Shown here in pieces: positions 20,107-30,453 of a DNA stretch of 64,000 nt. The notes below the pieces were generated by a model that saw only the letters and a list, made by a program, of their open reading frames with translations, was not told the DNA's origin and made no database searches. Numbering within the stretch: position 1 is the first letter of the stretch; every line of letters begins with the position of its first letter. The position numbers were made by a program, and so were the translations under genes. Source of the stretch: Photorhabdus laumondii subsp. laumondii (lineage in GTDB: Bacteria; Pseudomonadota; Gammaproteobacteria; Enterobacterales; Enterobacteriaceae); assembly GCF_003343245.1 (NCBI RefSeq), contig NZ_CP024901.1, forward strand, positions 3,658,001-3,722,000. Reading direction: 5' to 3'.

Positions 20107-20124
20107 CCTCATTAGAGGTTTTTT
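20107..20124 (+). terminator. Terminator hairpin of small secreted gene
   Basis: CCTC-ATTA-GAGG followed by six T; it lies 24 bases after the stop codon. Confidence 0.65.
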
Positions 20125-20136
20125 CATAACTCTGAC

Positions 20137-20166
20137 AAACCCCATTGAAAATAAAGGGGTTTTTGC
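20137..20166 (+). terminator. Second rho-independent terminator
   Basis: AAACCCC and GGGGTTTTT pair around ATTGAAAATAAA with a following T tract. Together with the hairpin at 20107 it gives a tandem terminator facing the oncoming NRPS2 transcript. Confidence 0.7.
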
Positions 20167-20382
20167 TTTTATCATGAATAATGATATTTCCTAATTTTCC
20201 TTATTAACCTATTTCAACTGCCTTTCAGAACGCTATTTACTGAATTCATATAATATTTAATGTACTCAATATATTGAGTACATTACGTTGCAATTATTAT
20301 ACGGAACCACGTCAGATGTGAATAAAAATAATCCGATATAAACAATATATACCGGATTATCATATCAAGGTTAAATCATTAA

Positions 20383-20509
20383 TATACCCGTCATCTTTCA
20401 AGTTGCTTCTTTGTTGGCTGCACTCACTCACCCCGGTCACATAGTTATCTATGCTCCCGGGGATTCGCTCCTTTGCCGCCGCGATGCATCTTGAAATCCA
20501 TAGGGTATA
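20383..20509 (+). repeat. 127-bp MITE-like repeat, copy 3
   Basis: TATACCCGTC to CCATAGGGTATA. It ends only 8 bases from the stop codon of NRPS2 and could act as a hairpin at the 3' end of the synthetase transcript. Confidence 0.9.
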
Positions 20510-20517
20510 TATCAATA

Positions 20518-23500
20518 TTACACCACCTCCCCTTCATCACTGATTGCCAGCGCCATATTTAAAGCCTGAGATAAAGCAATTTTATTCTCATTATCTTCCA
20601 ATAAACTAAAGTGGTCTCCCGGAATAGCAATGAGTTTAAGCGAAGTATCAGCTATTATTTGCTCCCAACCTAAGGATGGATCGATATTTAAAGGCTCCGA
20701 CCCTTCATCCGCCACAAAAGAAATAGGCGGGTAAGGTTCTATCGCATAAAACTGATGCAACGTTACCGCTAAGGCTGGTGGCTCATAATCTCTGACGATT
20801 TGATCATAATGCTCTATCTGTTCCCAACGCTTTGCCATTAAGTCAGCACTCAGATTGACGGGATATAACGCCAGCTCCTGCGCCGCGGCAATAAATTGCA
20901 CTAAATTCAATTCATCGATTCGTTGATACAATGCCGCAATCTCTTCAGAATGTTCTTCCCCTAATTGCCTGACCAGTTCAGCAAAAAATTGATGTTTGGG
21001 TTGCGCTATCTGCTGACCAAAGCTCTGTCCATCAAAACAATGAGGAGCGAGCGTGTCAATCAACCCCAGGAAATTAACCTGTTCGCCAGCCCCCAAAAGC
21101 TGTTGAGCAATAGCGTAAGCCAATATTCCACCAGAAGAGTAACCACTTATCCGATATGGGCCTGCCGGTTGAACGGCTTTCATCAAAGTGATCATTCTGG
21201 CAGCCTGCTCTTCCATCGTTGACATCGGTTCTTCATTGATGGACGGCCAAGGCAGCGCATAAATCGGGTAGCCCGACGCAATATGCTGAGCCAGCCCGAA
21301 AGCATAGGAGTAATCACCCATGCCACTGGGAACAAAGAACAGCGGCAGCTCTGTTCCATCAGATCGTACCGATATGGCGCTGTTTTGCGGTTGAGACAGT
21401 AAATCCGAGGTAATTTTTGCGGCCAGTTCAGCCAGCACCGGGAATTGGAACAAGGTATTCAATGTACAAACCATCCCTCGACCCGCGGCAATATTCGTCA
21501 TTCGCATAGCGAGCAGTGAATGGCCGCCTAATACGAAGAAGTTGTCATGGCGACTGACCTGCTCAACACCCAATAGCTCACACCAAATCGCCGCCAATGT
21601 GGTTTCTGTCTCGCCTTGCGGCGCTTCATAGACCTGACGAGAAAAATCTTCCTCCCTCGGCGCGGCTAATGCCCGGCGATCTAGCTTGCCGTTCGGGGTT
21701 TGCGGGAAGGTATCCAGACGCACAAAAGCTGACGGCACCATATAATCCGGCAAAATAGCACTCAGATGTGCACGCAAACTGGCCGTCAGACCTTCGTTCG
21801 CTTCCGCTACCACATAGGCGACCAAATGCTTGTCCCGTCCATCCTCCCACACCAACACCGCCGCCTCTTGTACCACCGGGTGTTCCAACAATCGGATTTC
21901 AATCTCCCCCAGTTCAATCCGGAAGCCCCGAATTTTAACCTGTTCGTCGTTACGCCCCAGGAATTCCAGATTGCCATCTGGCAAGTAACGGGCCAAATCC
22001 CCGGTGCGATACATCCGCGCACCGGATACCGGACTAAAGGGATCGGCTATAAAACGTTCCGCGCTCAATTCCGGCTGGTTAAGATAGCCCCGAGCAACCC
22101 CGACGCCACCAATATACATTTCGCCAACACAGCCTAATGGGACAGGTTGACCGTCTCTGTTCAGTAGGTAGACGCAGGTATTTTTAAGCGGCTGGCCGAT
22201 AGAACTATCATCAGCCGGGGATAATATCTCCTGACAGGTCGCCGTCACGGTATTTTCCGTCGGACCATAGGCGTTCAACAGTCTAGGTCGGTGGGTTTCC
22301 CGCGCAAACCAATCCTGAATAGCGCTCTTTTTAACCGCTTCACCCCCAATAATGATGAACCTGAGGCAATCCGGCAGCGGTAATGTATTGTCTCTGGCAA
22401 TCAGTTCAGACCAAAATAACGCCGGCAGAGACATCACTGTGATACGGTTCTGCCAAGCTAAGGCAATAAATTCCTGCATAGAAGTCAGCCAGCGATCATC
22501 ACGCATGACCAATGTGGCACCATTACACAATGACAAGCAGCACTCTTCTACTGAAACATCAAACGCAAAAGAGGCAAATTGTAACAGCCGGTCTTGCGCA
22601 GTCACCGCATAGGTCTCATTAAAACCCAGATGACGTTGATACAGCGCCTGATGTTCTATCATCACCCCTTTCGGCTGCCCGGTTGAACCGGAAGTGTAAA
22701 TCACATAGGCCAGATGCTGTGGTGTCAATGCAGCCACCAAAGGATTGCTGTCCGGTTGATCTGGCAGGGTATTCAGCGTAAGTACGGTCAATCCGGTGAG
22801 CGCTTCTTCGCCAAGCGCCGCCCGGCCAGCTTCATCAACCAATACCACTGACGGAGCCGTATCATCCAGAATATACGCCAAACGTTCTCCCGGATAAGTC
22901 GGATCCAGCGGCACATAAGCGCCACCGGCTTTTAGCACCGCCAACAAAGCCACCACTATCGCCGGTGAGCGTGCCATGCAAATCGCCACCCGCTGATCCG
23001 GTATGACGCCCAATGCGATCAATTGATGGGCAAGGCGGTTGGCGCGAGCATTTAATTCGGCATAACTGAGAGTCTGCTCTTCATAGACTAATGCGGTCGC
23101 TTCCGGGGTTTTCTTTACCTGCTGCTCAAACAGTTGGTGAATACATAATGGATCAGGATACGGGGTCTCAGTAGCATTAAAGGTTTCCAGTAGCAATGTC
23201 CGTTCCGTTTCAGGCAGGACGTTCAGCATACGTACCGGCGTCTCCGGGGCCTGTTCAAGCGCTTCCACCAGACTTTCCAGCGCCTGCTGCATATAATCGC
23301 ATAGTCTCTCTGGCTCAAACGGCTGCACCACCAGAGCGGTCAGCCCCAACGTGGAACCCCCATCCTCTATCGACAGCCCAAATGGGTAGTTCGTTCGTTC
23401 CTGTCCATCCAGAAATTCAATACCACTGATGACGTCATCCGATGTGGCCGATAAAGCATTGTGTCGATAGTTGAACAGAGCGCTAAAGAGTGGCGTACCG

Positions 23501-26500
23501 CTGGCAATACCACTGCACCGCTGGGCCAGCGCCAGTGAGGCATGCTCATGCTCCAGCAACCCGGCCAGTCGCAGATGTACCGCACGCACGCTATCCTCTA
23601 CCGGGGTCTCATCGATATCCAGTCGCAACGGCAAGGTATTCATAAACAACCCCATACCATTGTCCGCCCCTTCTCCCGCTTCCATGCGCCCAAATAGGAC
23701 GGTGCCAAACACCACTTTCTCCTGACCACTGGTATGCGACAACACTTGTGCCCAAGCCAGATGACACAACGCCGCCAAACTGACACCCAAATGCCGAGCC
23801 TGACTACGCAGCCGATCATTCAGCTCAGGTGCCAACATCCGGTGAAACTCCCTCATTTGAGAGCCGTCACGATGCACCTCCGTCAGTCCGAATGGGAATG
23901 TTGGCTCATCCACCGCCGCCAACATGTCGGTAAAGAAACGGGTATGTGCCGCCTGATCCCCCTTCAACCGGGTCTGAGCCACCAGATTGCGGAAAGGCAC
24001 CGGTGCCGGCAGGCTATCCCCCTGCCCGGTAAAATAGGCCTGCACTTCACGGTGCATCACTTCCAGCGTTTCATGGTCACCAATCAAGTGATGCTGCAAT
24101 TCCAGTAAGAACCAGCGTCCATCGGTTTCCTGAGTGATGACAAAATGCAGTAGCGGTGCCTGACTTAAATTAAGACGATAATGCCCCGGATCAAAACGCC
24201 GAGTTAACTGGTCAATGACTGGACCGTCCGTCGGGTCTAGCGTCAATTCCGTCACAGGCAACCGCGCCTGACGCCAGACCACCTGCGCCGGAACGGATAA
24301 TCCTTCCCAGATAAAAGCCGTACGTAAGATGTCATGGCGATCAATCGCCTGTTGCACCGCCGCCAGATAACGGTCCAATAAAGAGCGATTCTCAAAGATC
24401 ACCGGATAGAGCAACAGATACGGATCGCCTTCTTGTTCCAACAGGTGATGGAACAGGATACCGTCCTGCAACGGAGACAAGGCATAGATATCCTGAATAT
24501 TAGCGACTCCACCCGGCACCTGCCCGACAATGCGATCAATATCAGTCTGAGTCAGATCAATCAGCGGCAACATTTCCGGCGTCAGCGCCGTAGTGGCTGA
24601 CGTGATGACGTTAGGCGGCACCACTACAACCTGATGCTGTCCCACTGTTTGAGCCAAGTCTGACAGCACCGGAAATTGGAACAGATCTCGCGCCGCCAGT
24701 GTTAACCCCAAGCGACGCAAGCGTTCAATCATGCGTACCGCGAGCAGTGAATGGCCGCCCAACACAAAGAAGCTGTCATGCCGGCTAATCTGCTCAATAC
24801 CCAATAACTCACTCCAGATGGCCGCTAAAGCTATCTCAGCTTCCCCTTGCGGCGCTTCATAGACTTGACGGGCAAAATCTTCCTCCCGCGGTGCTGGTAA
24901 TGCCCGGCGATCTAGCTTGCCGTTCGGGGTCTGCGGGAAGGTATCCAGACGTACAAAGGCAACCGGTACCATATAGTCAGGTAAAATCGTACTCAAGTAT
25001 TCACGTAAATCAGCAGCCAATCTCTCATGCGCTTGCGCTGCCACATAGGCGACCAGCCGTTTGTGCTGCCCGTCATCCAATGCCAGCACCGCCGCCTCTT
25101 GTACCGCAGGGTGTTCCATCAACCGAGTTTCAATCTCCCCCAGTTCGATCCGGAAGCCTCGAATTTTTACCTGTTCGTCGTTACGGCCCAAGAATTCCAG
25201 CTCACCATCCGGCAAGTAGCGGGCCAAATCTCCCGTGCGATACATGCGCGCACCGGCTATCGGACTAAAGGGATCGGCTATAAAACGTTCAGCACTCAAT
25301 TCCGGCTGGTTAAGATAATTCCGTGCCACACCCACGCCGCCAATATACATTTCACCAACGCAGCCTAATGGAACGGGTTGACCGTATTTGTCCAGCAGGT
25401 AAATACAGGTATTTTTAACCGGCCGCCCGATAGAACGATCATCTGTCAGGAATAATATCTCCTTACAAGTCGCCGTCACGGTATTTTCCGTCGGGCCATA
25501 AGCGTTCAGCAGTCGAGGTCGGTGGAGCTCCCGCGTAAACCAATCCTGAACAGCGCTCTTTTTCACTGCCTCACCCCCAATGATGATGAGTCTGAGGCAA
25601 TCTGGTAACGGTAATCCATTGTCTCTGGCAACCAGTTCGGACCAAAATAACGCCGGCAGAGACATCACTGTGATACGGTTTTGCCCGGCTAAGGCAATAA
25701 ATTCCTGCATAGAGGTTAACCAACGCTCATCACGCATCACTAACGTGGCACCATTACACAATGACAAACAACATTCCTCGACTGAAACATCAAACGCAAA
25801 AGAGGCAAATTGTAACAGCCGGTCTTGCGCGGTGACTGCATAGGTCTCATTAAAACCCAGATGACGTTGATACAGCGCCTGATGTTCTATCATCACCCCT
25901 TTCGGCTGCCCGGTTGAACCGGAGGTATAGATAACATAAGCCAGATGTTGTGGTGTCAGTTCGGCTACCTGCGGGTTACTGTCCGGCTGGTCTGGTAGGA
26001 TATTCGAGTCAAGTACCGTCAGCCCAGCCAGTGCCTGTTCACCCAGCGCCGCCCGACCAGCTTCATCAACCAATACCACTGACGGAGCGGTATCATTCAG
26101 GATATACGCCAGACGTTCTCCCGGATAAGTCGGATCCAGCGGCACATAAGCCCCGCCAGCTTTCAGCACCGCCAACAAAGCCACCACTACCGCCGGTGAA
26201 CGTGCCATGCAAATCGCCACCTGCTGATCCGGTGTGACGCCCAATGCCATCAGTTGGTGGGCAAAGCGGTTGGCACGCGCATTTAATTCGGCATAACTGA
26301 GCGTTTGCCCTTCATAGACTAACGCAGTCGCTTCCGGGGTTTTCTCTACCTGTTGTTCAAACAGTTGGTGAATACATAATGGGTCAGGATAGGGGGTTTC
26401 CGTGGCATTTAAGGTTTCCAGTAACAGTGTGCGCTCCGTTTCAGGCAGGACGTTCAGCACACGTACTGGCGTCTCCGGGGTCTGTTCAAGCGCTTCCACC

Positions 26501-29500
26501 AGACTTTCCAGCGCCTGTTGCATATAACCGCATAGCCGATCGGGTTCAAACGGTTGTACCACCTGAGCGGTCAGCCCCAACGAAGCCCCCCCATCCTCCA
26601 CTGACAACCCAAATGGATAGTTAGTCCGTTCCTGTTCACCCAAGAATTCAATCCCGGCCATCGTCTCATCCAACGCCGCCGGTTGCTCATTGTGGCGATA
26701 GTTGAACAGGGCGCTAAAGAGTGGGGTTTCACCCTGTATCCCACTGCACCGCTGGGCCAACGCCAGTGAAGCATGCTCATGCTCCAGCAATTCAGCCAAT
26801 CGCAGATGTACCGCCCGTACGCTATCCTCTACCGGGGTCTCGTCAATATCCAGTCGCAACGGCAAGGTATTCATAAACAACCCCATGCCATTGTCTGCCC
26901 CTTCCCCCGCCGCCATACGCCCAAACAGGACGGTGCCAAACACCACTTTCTCTTGCCCGCTGGTATGCGACAGCACCTGCGCCCAAGCCAGATGACACAA
27001 CGCTGCCAAACTGACACCCAAACGCCGGGCCTGACTGCGCAGGCGATCATTTAACGTGGTGGTCAACATCCGGTGGGATTCCGTCATGCGAGATCCGTCA
27101 CGATGCACCTCCGCCAGCCCGAATGGCAACGTTGGCTCATCCACCTCCGCCAACATGTCGGTAAAGAAGCGGGTATGTGCTTCCTGACTCACCCCCAGCC
27201 GGGACTGAGCCACTAGATTGCGGAAAGGGGCTGGCGTAGGCAGGTGCTCTTCCTGCCCGGCAAAATAGGCCCGCACTTCACGATGCATCACTTCCATTGT
27301 TTCATGGTCGCCAATCAGGTGATGCTGCACTTCCAGTAAAAACCAACGACCGTCCGTTTCCTGAGCGACAACAAAATGCAATAACGGAACCTGCCCCAGA
27401 TCAAGACGATACTGACTCGGATCAAAACGCCGGGTTAACTGGTCAATGACTGGGCCGTCAGCCGGGTCTAGCGTCAGTTCCGTCACGGGCAACTGTGCCC
27501 GGCGCAAGACCACTTGTGCCGGAGCTGATAATCCTTGCCAAATAAAAGCCGTCCGTAAGGTGTCATGGCGATCAATCGCCTGTTGCACCGCCGCCAGATA
27601 ACGGTCCAGCAAAGATCGGTTAGCAAAGACCACCGGATAGTGTAACAGATACGGGTCGCCTTCCTGTTCCAACAGGTGGTGGAACAGAATACCGTCCTGC
27701 AACGGCGACAACGCATAGATATCCTGAATATTGCTCATCCCACCCGGCACCCGCTCCACGATGCGATCAATATCAGTCTGAGTCAGATCAATCAGCGGCA
27801 ACATCTCCGGCGTTAACGCCGTGGTGGTGGGAGTGATCATGTTAGGCGGTATTATCACAGCTTGGTGCTGTCCCAATGCTTGAGCCAGCGCTGACAGCAC
27901 CGGCGACTGGAATAGATCACGCGCTGTTAATGTCAACCCCAAGTGACGCAGGCGTTCAATCATACGTACCGCAAGCAACGAATGGCCGCCCAATGCAAAG
28001 AAACTGTCATGCCGGCTTATCTGCTCAATGCCCAATAATTCACGCCAGATAGCCGCCAGAGCGATCTCAGCCTCCCCTTGCGGTGCTTCATAAATCTGAT
28101 GGGCAAAATCTTCTTCCCGCAGTGCCGGTAATGCCCGGCGATCTAGCTTACCGCTCGGCATCTGCGGGAAGGTATCCAGACACACAAAAGCGACCGGGAT
28201 CATATAGTCAGGTAAAATCGCACTCAAATATTCACGCAAATCAGCGGCCAATCTCTCGTGCGCTTGTGCCGCCACATAGGCGACCAGCCGTTTGTGCTGC
28301 CCGTCATCCAGTACCAGCACCGCCGCCTCGTGTACCGCCGGGTGTTCCACCAAACGGGTTTCAATTTCCCCCAACTCAACCCGGAAGCCACGGATCTTAA
28401 CTTGCTCATCGTTACGGCCCAGGAATTCCAGCTCACCGTCCGGCAGAAAACGGGCCAAATCCCCGGAGCGATACATCCGCGCATCGGGTTCCAGACTAAA
28501 GGGGTCCGGTAAAAAACGTTCCGCGCTCAATGCAGGTCGGTTCAGATAACCCCGCGCCACACCCACGCCACCAATGTACATTTCGCCAATGCCACCCAAT
28601 GGAACCGGTTGCCCCTCTCTGTCCAACAGATAGATGCGGGAATTTTTAACCGGCCGGCCGATAGAACGGGCATCTTCCGGGGATAATATCTCCTTATAAG
28701 TCACTGTCACGGTATTTTCCGTCGGGCCATAACCATTCAACAACCGGGGCCGGTAGCCTTCCTGCATAAACCAGTCCTGAACGGCGTTCTTTTTTACCGC
28801 CTCACCACCAATCATGACGAGTCGGAGGCAATCCGGCAGCGGTAGCTCGGGATCTCTGGCCGCCAGTTCAGACCAGAATAAGGTCGGCAGAGAAACGATC
28901 GTGATACGATGTTGCCGGGTTAAAGCAATAAATTCCCGTACCGAAGCTAGCCAGCTATCATCCCGGATAACCAGTGTGGCCCCGTTACACAATACCGAGA
29001 AAAATTCCTCGACTGAAACATCAAACGCAAAAGCGGCAAATTGCAACACCCGATCTTGCTCAGTGACGGCATAAGTGTCGTTAAAGCCCAGATGACGTTG
29101 ATAAATCGCCTGATGTTCTATCATCACCCCTTTCGGCTGCCCGGTTGAACCGGAGGTGTAAATCACATAGGCCAGATGCTGTGGTGTCAATGCCGTCACT
29201 AAGGGATTGCTGTCCGGTTGATCAGGTAGGATATTCGGGTCAAGCACGGTCAACCCGGCTAGCGCGACATCACCCAACGCGGCCCGCCCGGTCGCATCAG
29301 CCAATACCACTGACGGGACAGTATCATTTAGGATATACGCCAGACGTTCCGCCGGGTAGGTTGAATCCAGCGGCACATAAGCCCCACCCGCTTTCAGCAC
29401 CGCCAGCAGCGCCACCACCATCGCCGGGGAGCGTGCCACACAAATCGCTACCCGCTGGTCCGGTACGACACCCAGTGCAATCAACTGGTGCGCCAGCCGG

Positions 29501-30453
29501 TTAGCGTCAGCATTTAACTCGGCATAACTGAGGCGCTGCCCTTGATACTCTAACGCCGTGGCCTCCGGAGTTTGCTCTACCTGTTGCTCAAATAGCTGAT
29601 GAATACATAACGGATCAGGATAGGGGGTTTCAGTCGCGTTCCAAGTTTCCAGTAACAATGTTCGCTCGGCCTCTGGCAACAAATTAAGCTGCCCAATGGG
29701 AATTTCATCCCCCATCCTTTTCGAGGCTGCCAGCACCTGTAAGTGCTCGCTCATCCGTAAAACGACTTCCGTGCACAGGCGGTTTTCATCGTAGATCCAA
29801 CGAAACCCTCCCTGTGCATTTATCTGGAAGGTCAACAATTCGCCGGATACCTTTTGATCGCGTGGCCTATCACCCTTGATCAACGAGACAGCGATTCGCC
29901 ACGGCCGACTTGTCGCCAACGCCGGGATAGCATGCAATGAAGGAGAGCAAGAGAAGAGATCACAACTAAATGTGCCGTACTGCACCAAACGGGACAACTC
30001 GTCATCAACCCAGCCAGCTACCTCACGCCAAGGCTTATCAAACGCTACCTCAACGGCCATAGGCACCACCGGTGCCAGATTTGCCGATTCATCTTTTACC
30101 TTATCCACGCTCCAACCGATTTGGAATACGGTCTGCTGAGTCAAACGCGCAAGGTAAATGACAAAAGTCTGCAACAACGTTCGCAATGGCTCCTCTTCAC
30201 CATTTTTTGGCAGAGGGGGCTGCCAAGCGCTCATTGCCCATATAGGTTCTGTTTGGTCTCCGGCGGTTTCGAAAGGTAACTGGAGGGGTTGAAAAGCAGC
30301 AAGACGCTCATACCAGAATAATTCACTGGATGTGAGTCTTTGAAGGGTATTCTTTGTATTTCGAGTTTGTTGTGAAACATCATTTGCATCGGTTATATTT
30401 TCTGACGTCTGAGTTTTAAATGCACTTCCCACTTTAGCAATATTATTTTTCAT
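20518..30453 (-). CDS. Three-module nonribosomal peptide synthetase NRPS2 with thioesterase
   Basis: 3311 residues, complete. Order: half condensation domain lacking HHxxxDG (~40-255); A1 (~265-775, YTSGSTGQPKG at 432); carrier T1 (Ser ~825); condensation C2 (HHLLEQEGD at 925, HHLIGDH at 1044); A2, T2 and C3 at a period of ~1077 residues (T2 Ser ~1902); A3, T3 (~2979); thioesterase (~3010-3311) with GYSSGG (Ser ~3106) and the His in GDHFSLL (~3281). HHLxxxxGD near the start of each C domain is the published mark of dual epimerisation/condensation domains, so the residues loaded on T1 and T2 may be converted to D forms. Pockets read by eye are D-V-E-S-M-G-G-V-T-K (A1) and D-V-E-S-I-G-A-V-T-K (A2, A3), suggesting one repeated, possibly basic, residue. 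The ATG follows GAGGTAGTAGTAG. Product unassigned. Confidence 0.95.
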   Translation of the reverse strand: MKNNIAKVGSAFKTQTSENITDANDVSQQTRNTKNTLQRLTSSELFWYERLAAFQPLQLPFETAGDQTEPIWAMSAWQPPLPKNGEEEPLRTLLQTFVIYLARLTQQTVFQIGWSVDKVKDESANLAPVVPMAVEVAFDKPWREVAGWVDDELSRLVQYGTFSCDLFSCSPSLHAIPALATSRPWRIAVSLIKGDRPRDQKVSGELLTFQINAQGGFRWIYDENRLCTEVVLRMSEHLQVLAASKRMGDEIPIGQLNLLPEAERTLLLETWNATETPYPDPLCIHQLFEQQVEQTPEATALEYQGQRLSYAELNADANRLAHQLIALGVVPDQRVAICVARSPAMVVALLAVLKAGGAYVPLDSTYPAERLAYILNDTVPSVVLADATGRAALGDVALAGLTVLDPNILPDQPDSNPLVTALTPQHLAYVIYTSGSTGQPKGVMIEHQAIYQRHLGFNDTYAVTEQDRVLQFAAFAFDVSVEEFFSVLCNGATLVIRDDSWLASVREFIALTRQHRITIVSLPTLFWSELAARDPELPLPDCLRLVMIGGEAVKKNAVQDWFMQEGYRPRLLNGYGPTENTVTVTYKEILSPEDARSIGRPVKNSRIYLLDREGQPVPLGGIGEMYIGGVGVARGYLNRPALSAERFLPDPFSLEPDARMYRSGDLARFLPDGELEFLGRNDEQVKIRGFRVELGEIETRLVEHPAVHEAAVLVLDDGQHKRLVAYVAAQAHERLAADLREYLSAILPDYMIPVAFVCLDTFPQMPSGKLDRRALPALREEDFAHQIYEAPQGEAEIALAAIWRELLGIEQISRHDSFFALGGHSLLAVRMIERLRHLGLTLTARDLFQSPVLSALAQALGQHQAVIIPPNMITPTTTALTPEMLPLIDLTQTDIDRIVERVPGGMSNIQDIYALSPLQDGILFHHLLEQEGDPYLLHYPVVFANRSLLDRYLAAVQQAIDRHDTLRTAFIWQGLSAPAQVVLRRAQLPVTELTLDPADGPVIDQLTRRFDPSQYRLDLGQVPLLHFVVAQETDGRWFLLEVQHHLIGDHETMEVMHREVRAYFAGQEEHLPTPAPFRNLVAQSRLGVSQEAHTRFFTDMLAEVDEPTLPFGLAEVHRDGSRMTESHRMLTTTLNDRLRSQARRLGVSLAALCHLAWAQVLSHTSGQEKVVFGTVLFGRMAAGEGADNGMGLFMNTLPLRLDIDETPVEDSVRAVHLRLAELLEHEHASLALAQRCSGIQGETPLFSALFNYRHNEQPAALDETMAGIEFLGEQERTNYPFGLSVEDGGASLGLTAQVVQPFEPDRLCGYMQQALESLVEALEQTPETPVRVLNVLPETERTLLLETLNATETPYPDPLCIHQLFEQQVEKTPEATALVYEGQTLSYAELNARANRFAHQLMALGVTPDQQVAICMARSPAVVVALLAVLKAGGAYVPLDPTYPGERLAYILNDTAPSVVLVDEAGRAALGEQALAGLTVLDSNILPDQPDSNPQVAELTPQHLAYVIYTSGSTGQPKGVMIEHQALYQRHLGFNETYAVTAQDRLLQFASFAFDVSVEECCLSLCNGATLVMRDERWLTSMQEFIALAGQNRITVMSLPALFWSELVARDNGLPLPDCLRLIIIGGEAVKKSAVQDWFTRELHRPRLLNAYGPTENTVTATCKEILFLTDDRSIGRPVKNTCIYLLDKYGQPVPLGCVGEMYIGGVGVARNYLNQPELSAERFIADPFSPIAGARMYRTGDLARYLPDGELEFLGRNDEQVKIRGFRIELGEIETRLMEHPAVQEAAVLALDDGQHKRLVAYVAAQAHERLAADLREYLSTILPDYMVPVAFVRLDTFPQTPNGKLDRRALPAPREEDFARQVYEAPQGEAEIALAAIWSELLGIEQISRHDSFFVLGGHSLLAVRMIERLRRLGLTLAARDLFQFPVLSDLAQTVGQHQVVVVPPNVITSATTALTPEMLPLIDLTQTDIDRIVGQVPGGVANIQDIYALSPLQDGILFHHLLEQEGDPYLLLYPVIFENRSLLDRYLAAVQQAIDRHDILRTAFIWEGLSVPAQVVWRQARLPVTELTLDPTDGPVIDQLTRRFDPGHYRLNLSQAPLLHFVITQETDGRWFLLELQHHLIGDHETLEVMHREVQAYFTGQGDSLPAPVPFRNLVAQTRLKGDQAAHTRFFTDMLAAVDEPTFPFGLTEVHRDGSQMREFHRMLAPELNDRLRSQARHLGVSLAALCHLAWAQVLSHTSGQEKVVFGTVLFGRMEAGEGADNGMGLFMNTLPLRLDIDETPVEDSVRAVHLRLAGLLEHEHASLALAQRCSGIASGTPLFSALFNYRHNALSATSDDVISGIEFLDGQERTNYPFGLSIEDGGSTLGLTALVVQPFEPERLCDYMQQALESLVEALEQAPETPVRMLNVLPETERTLLLETFNATETPYPDPLCIHQLFEQQVKKTPEATALVYEEQTLSYAELNARANRLAHQLIALGVIPDQRVAICMARSPAIVVALLAVLKAGGAYVPLDPTYPGERLAYILDDTAPSVVLVDEAGRAALGEEALTGLTVLTLNTLPDQPDSNPLVAALTPQHLAYVIYTSGSTGQPKGVMIEHQALYQRHLGFNETYAVTAQDRLLQFASFAFDVSVEECCLSLCNGATLVMRDDRWLTSMQEFIALAWQNRITVMSLPALFWSELIARDNTLPLPDCLRFIIIGGEAVKKSAIQDWFARETHRPRLLNAYGPTENTVTATCQEILSPADDSSIGQPLKNTCVYLLNRDGQPVPLGCVGEMYIGGVGVARGYLNQPELSAERFIADPFSPVSGARMYRTGDLARYLPDGNLEFLGRNDEQVKIRGFRIELGEIEIRLLEHPVVQEAAVLVWEDGRDKHLVAYVVAEANEGLTASLRAHLSAILPDYMVPSAFVRLDTFPQTPNGKLDRRALAAPREEDFSRQVYEAPQGETETTLAAIWCELLGVEQVSRHDNFFVLGGHSLLAMRMTNIAAGRGMVCTLNTLFQFPVLAELAAKITSDLLSQPQNSAISVRSDGTELPLFFVPSGMGDYSYAFGLAQHIASGYPIYALPWPSINEEPMSTMEEQAARMITLMKAVQPAGPYRISGYSSGGILAYAIAQQLLGAGEQVNFLGLIDTLAPHCFDGQSFGQQIAQPKHQFFAELVRQLGEEHSEEIAALYQRIDELNLVQFIAAAQELALYPVNLSADLMAKRWEQIEHYDQIVRDYEPPALAVTLHQFYAIEPYPPISFVADEGSEPLNIDPSLGWEQIIADTSLKLIAIPGDHFSLLEDNENKIALSQALNMALAISDEGEVV

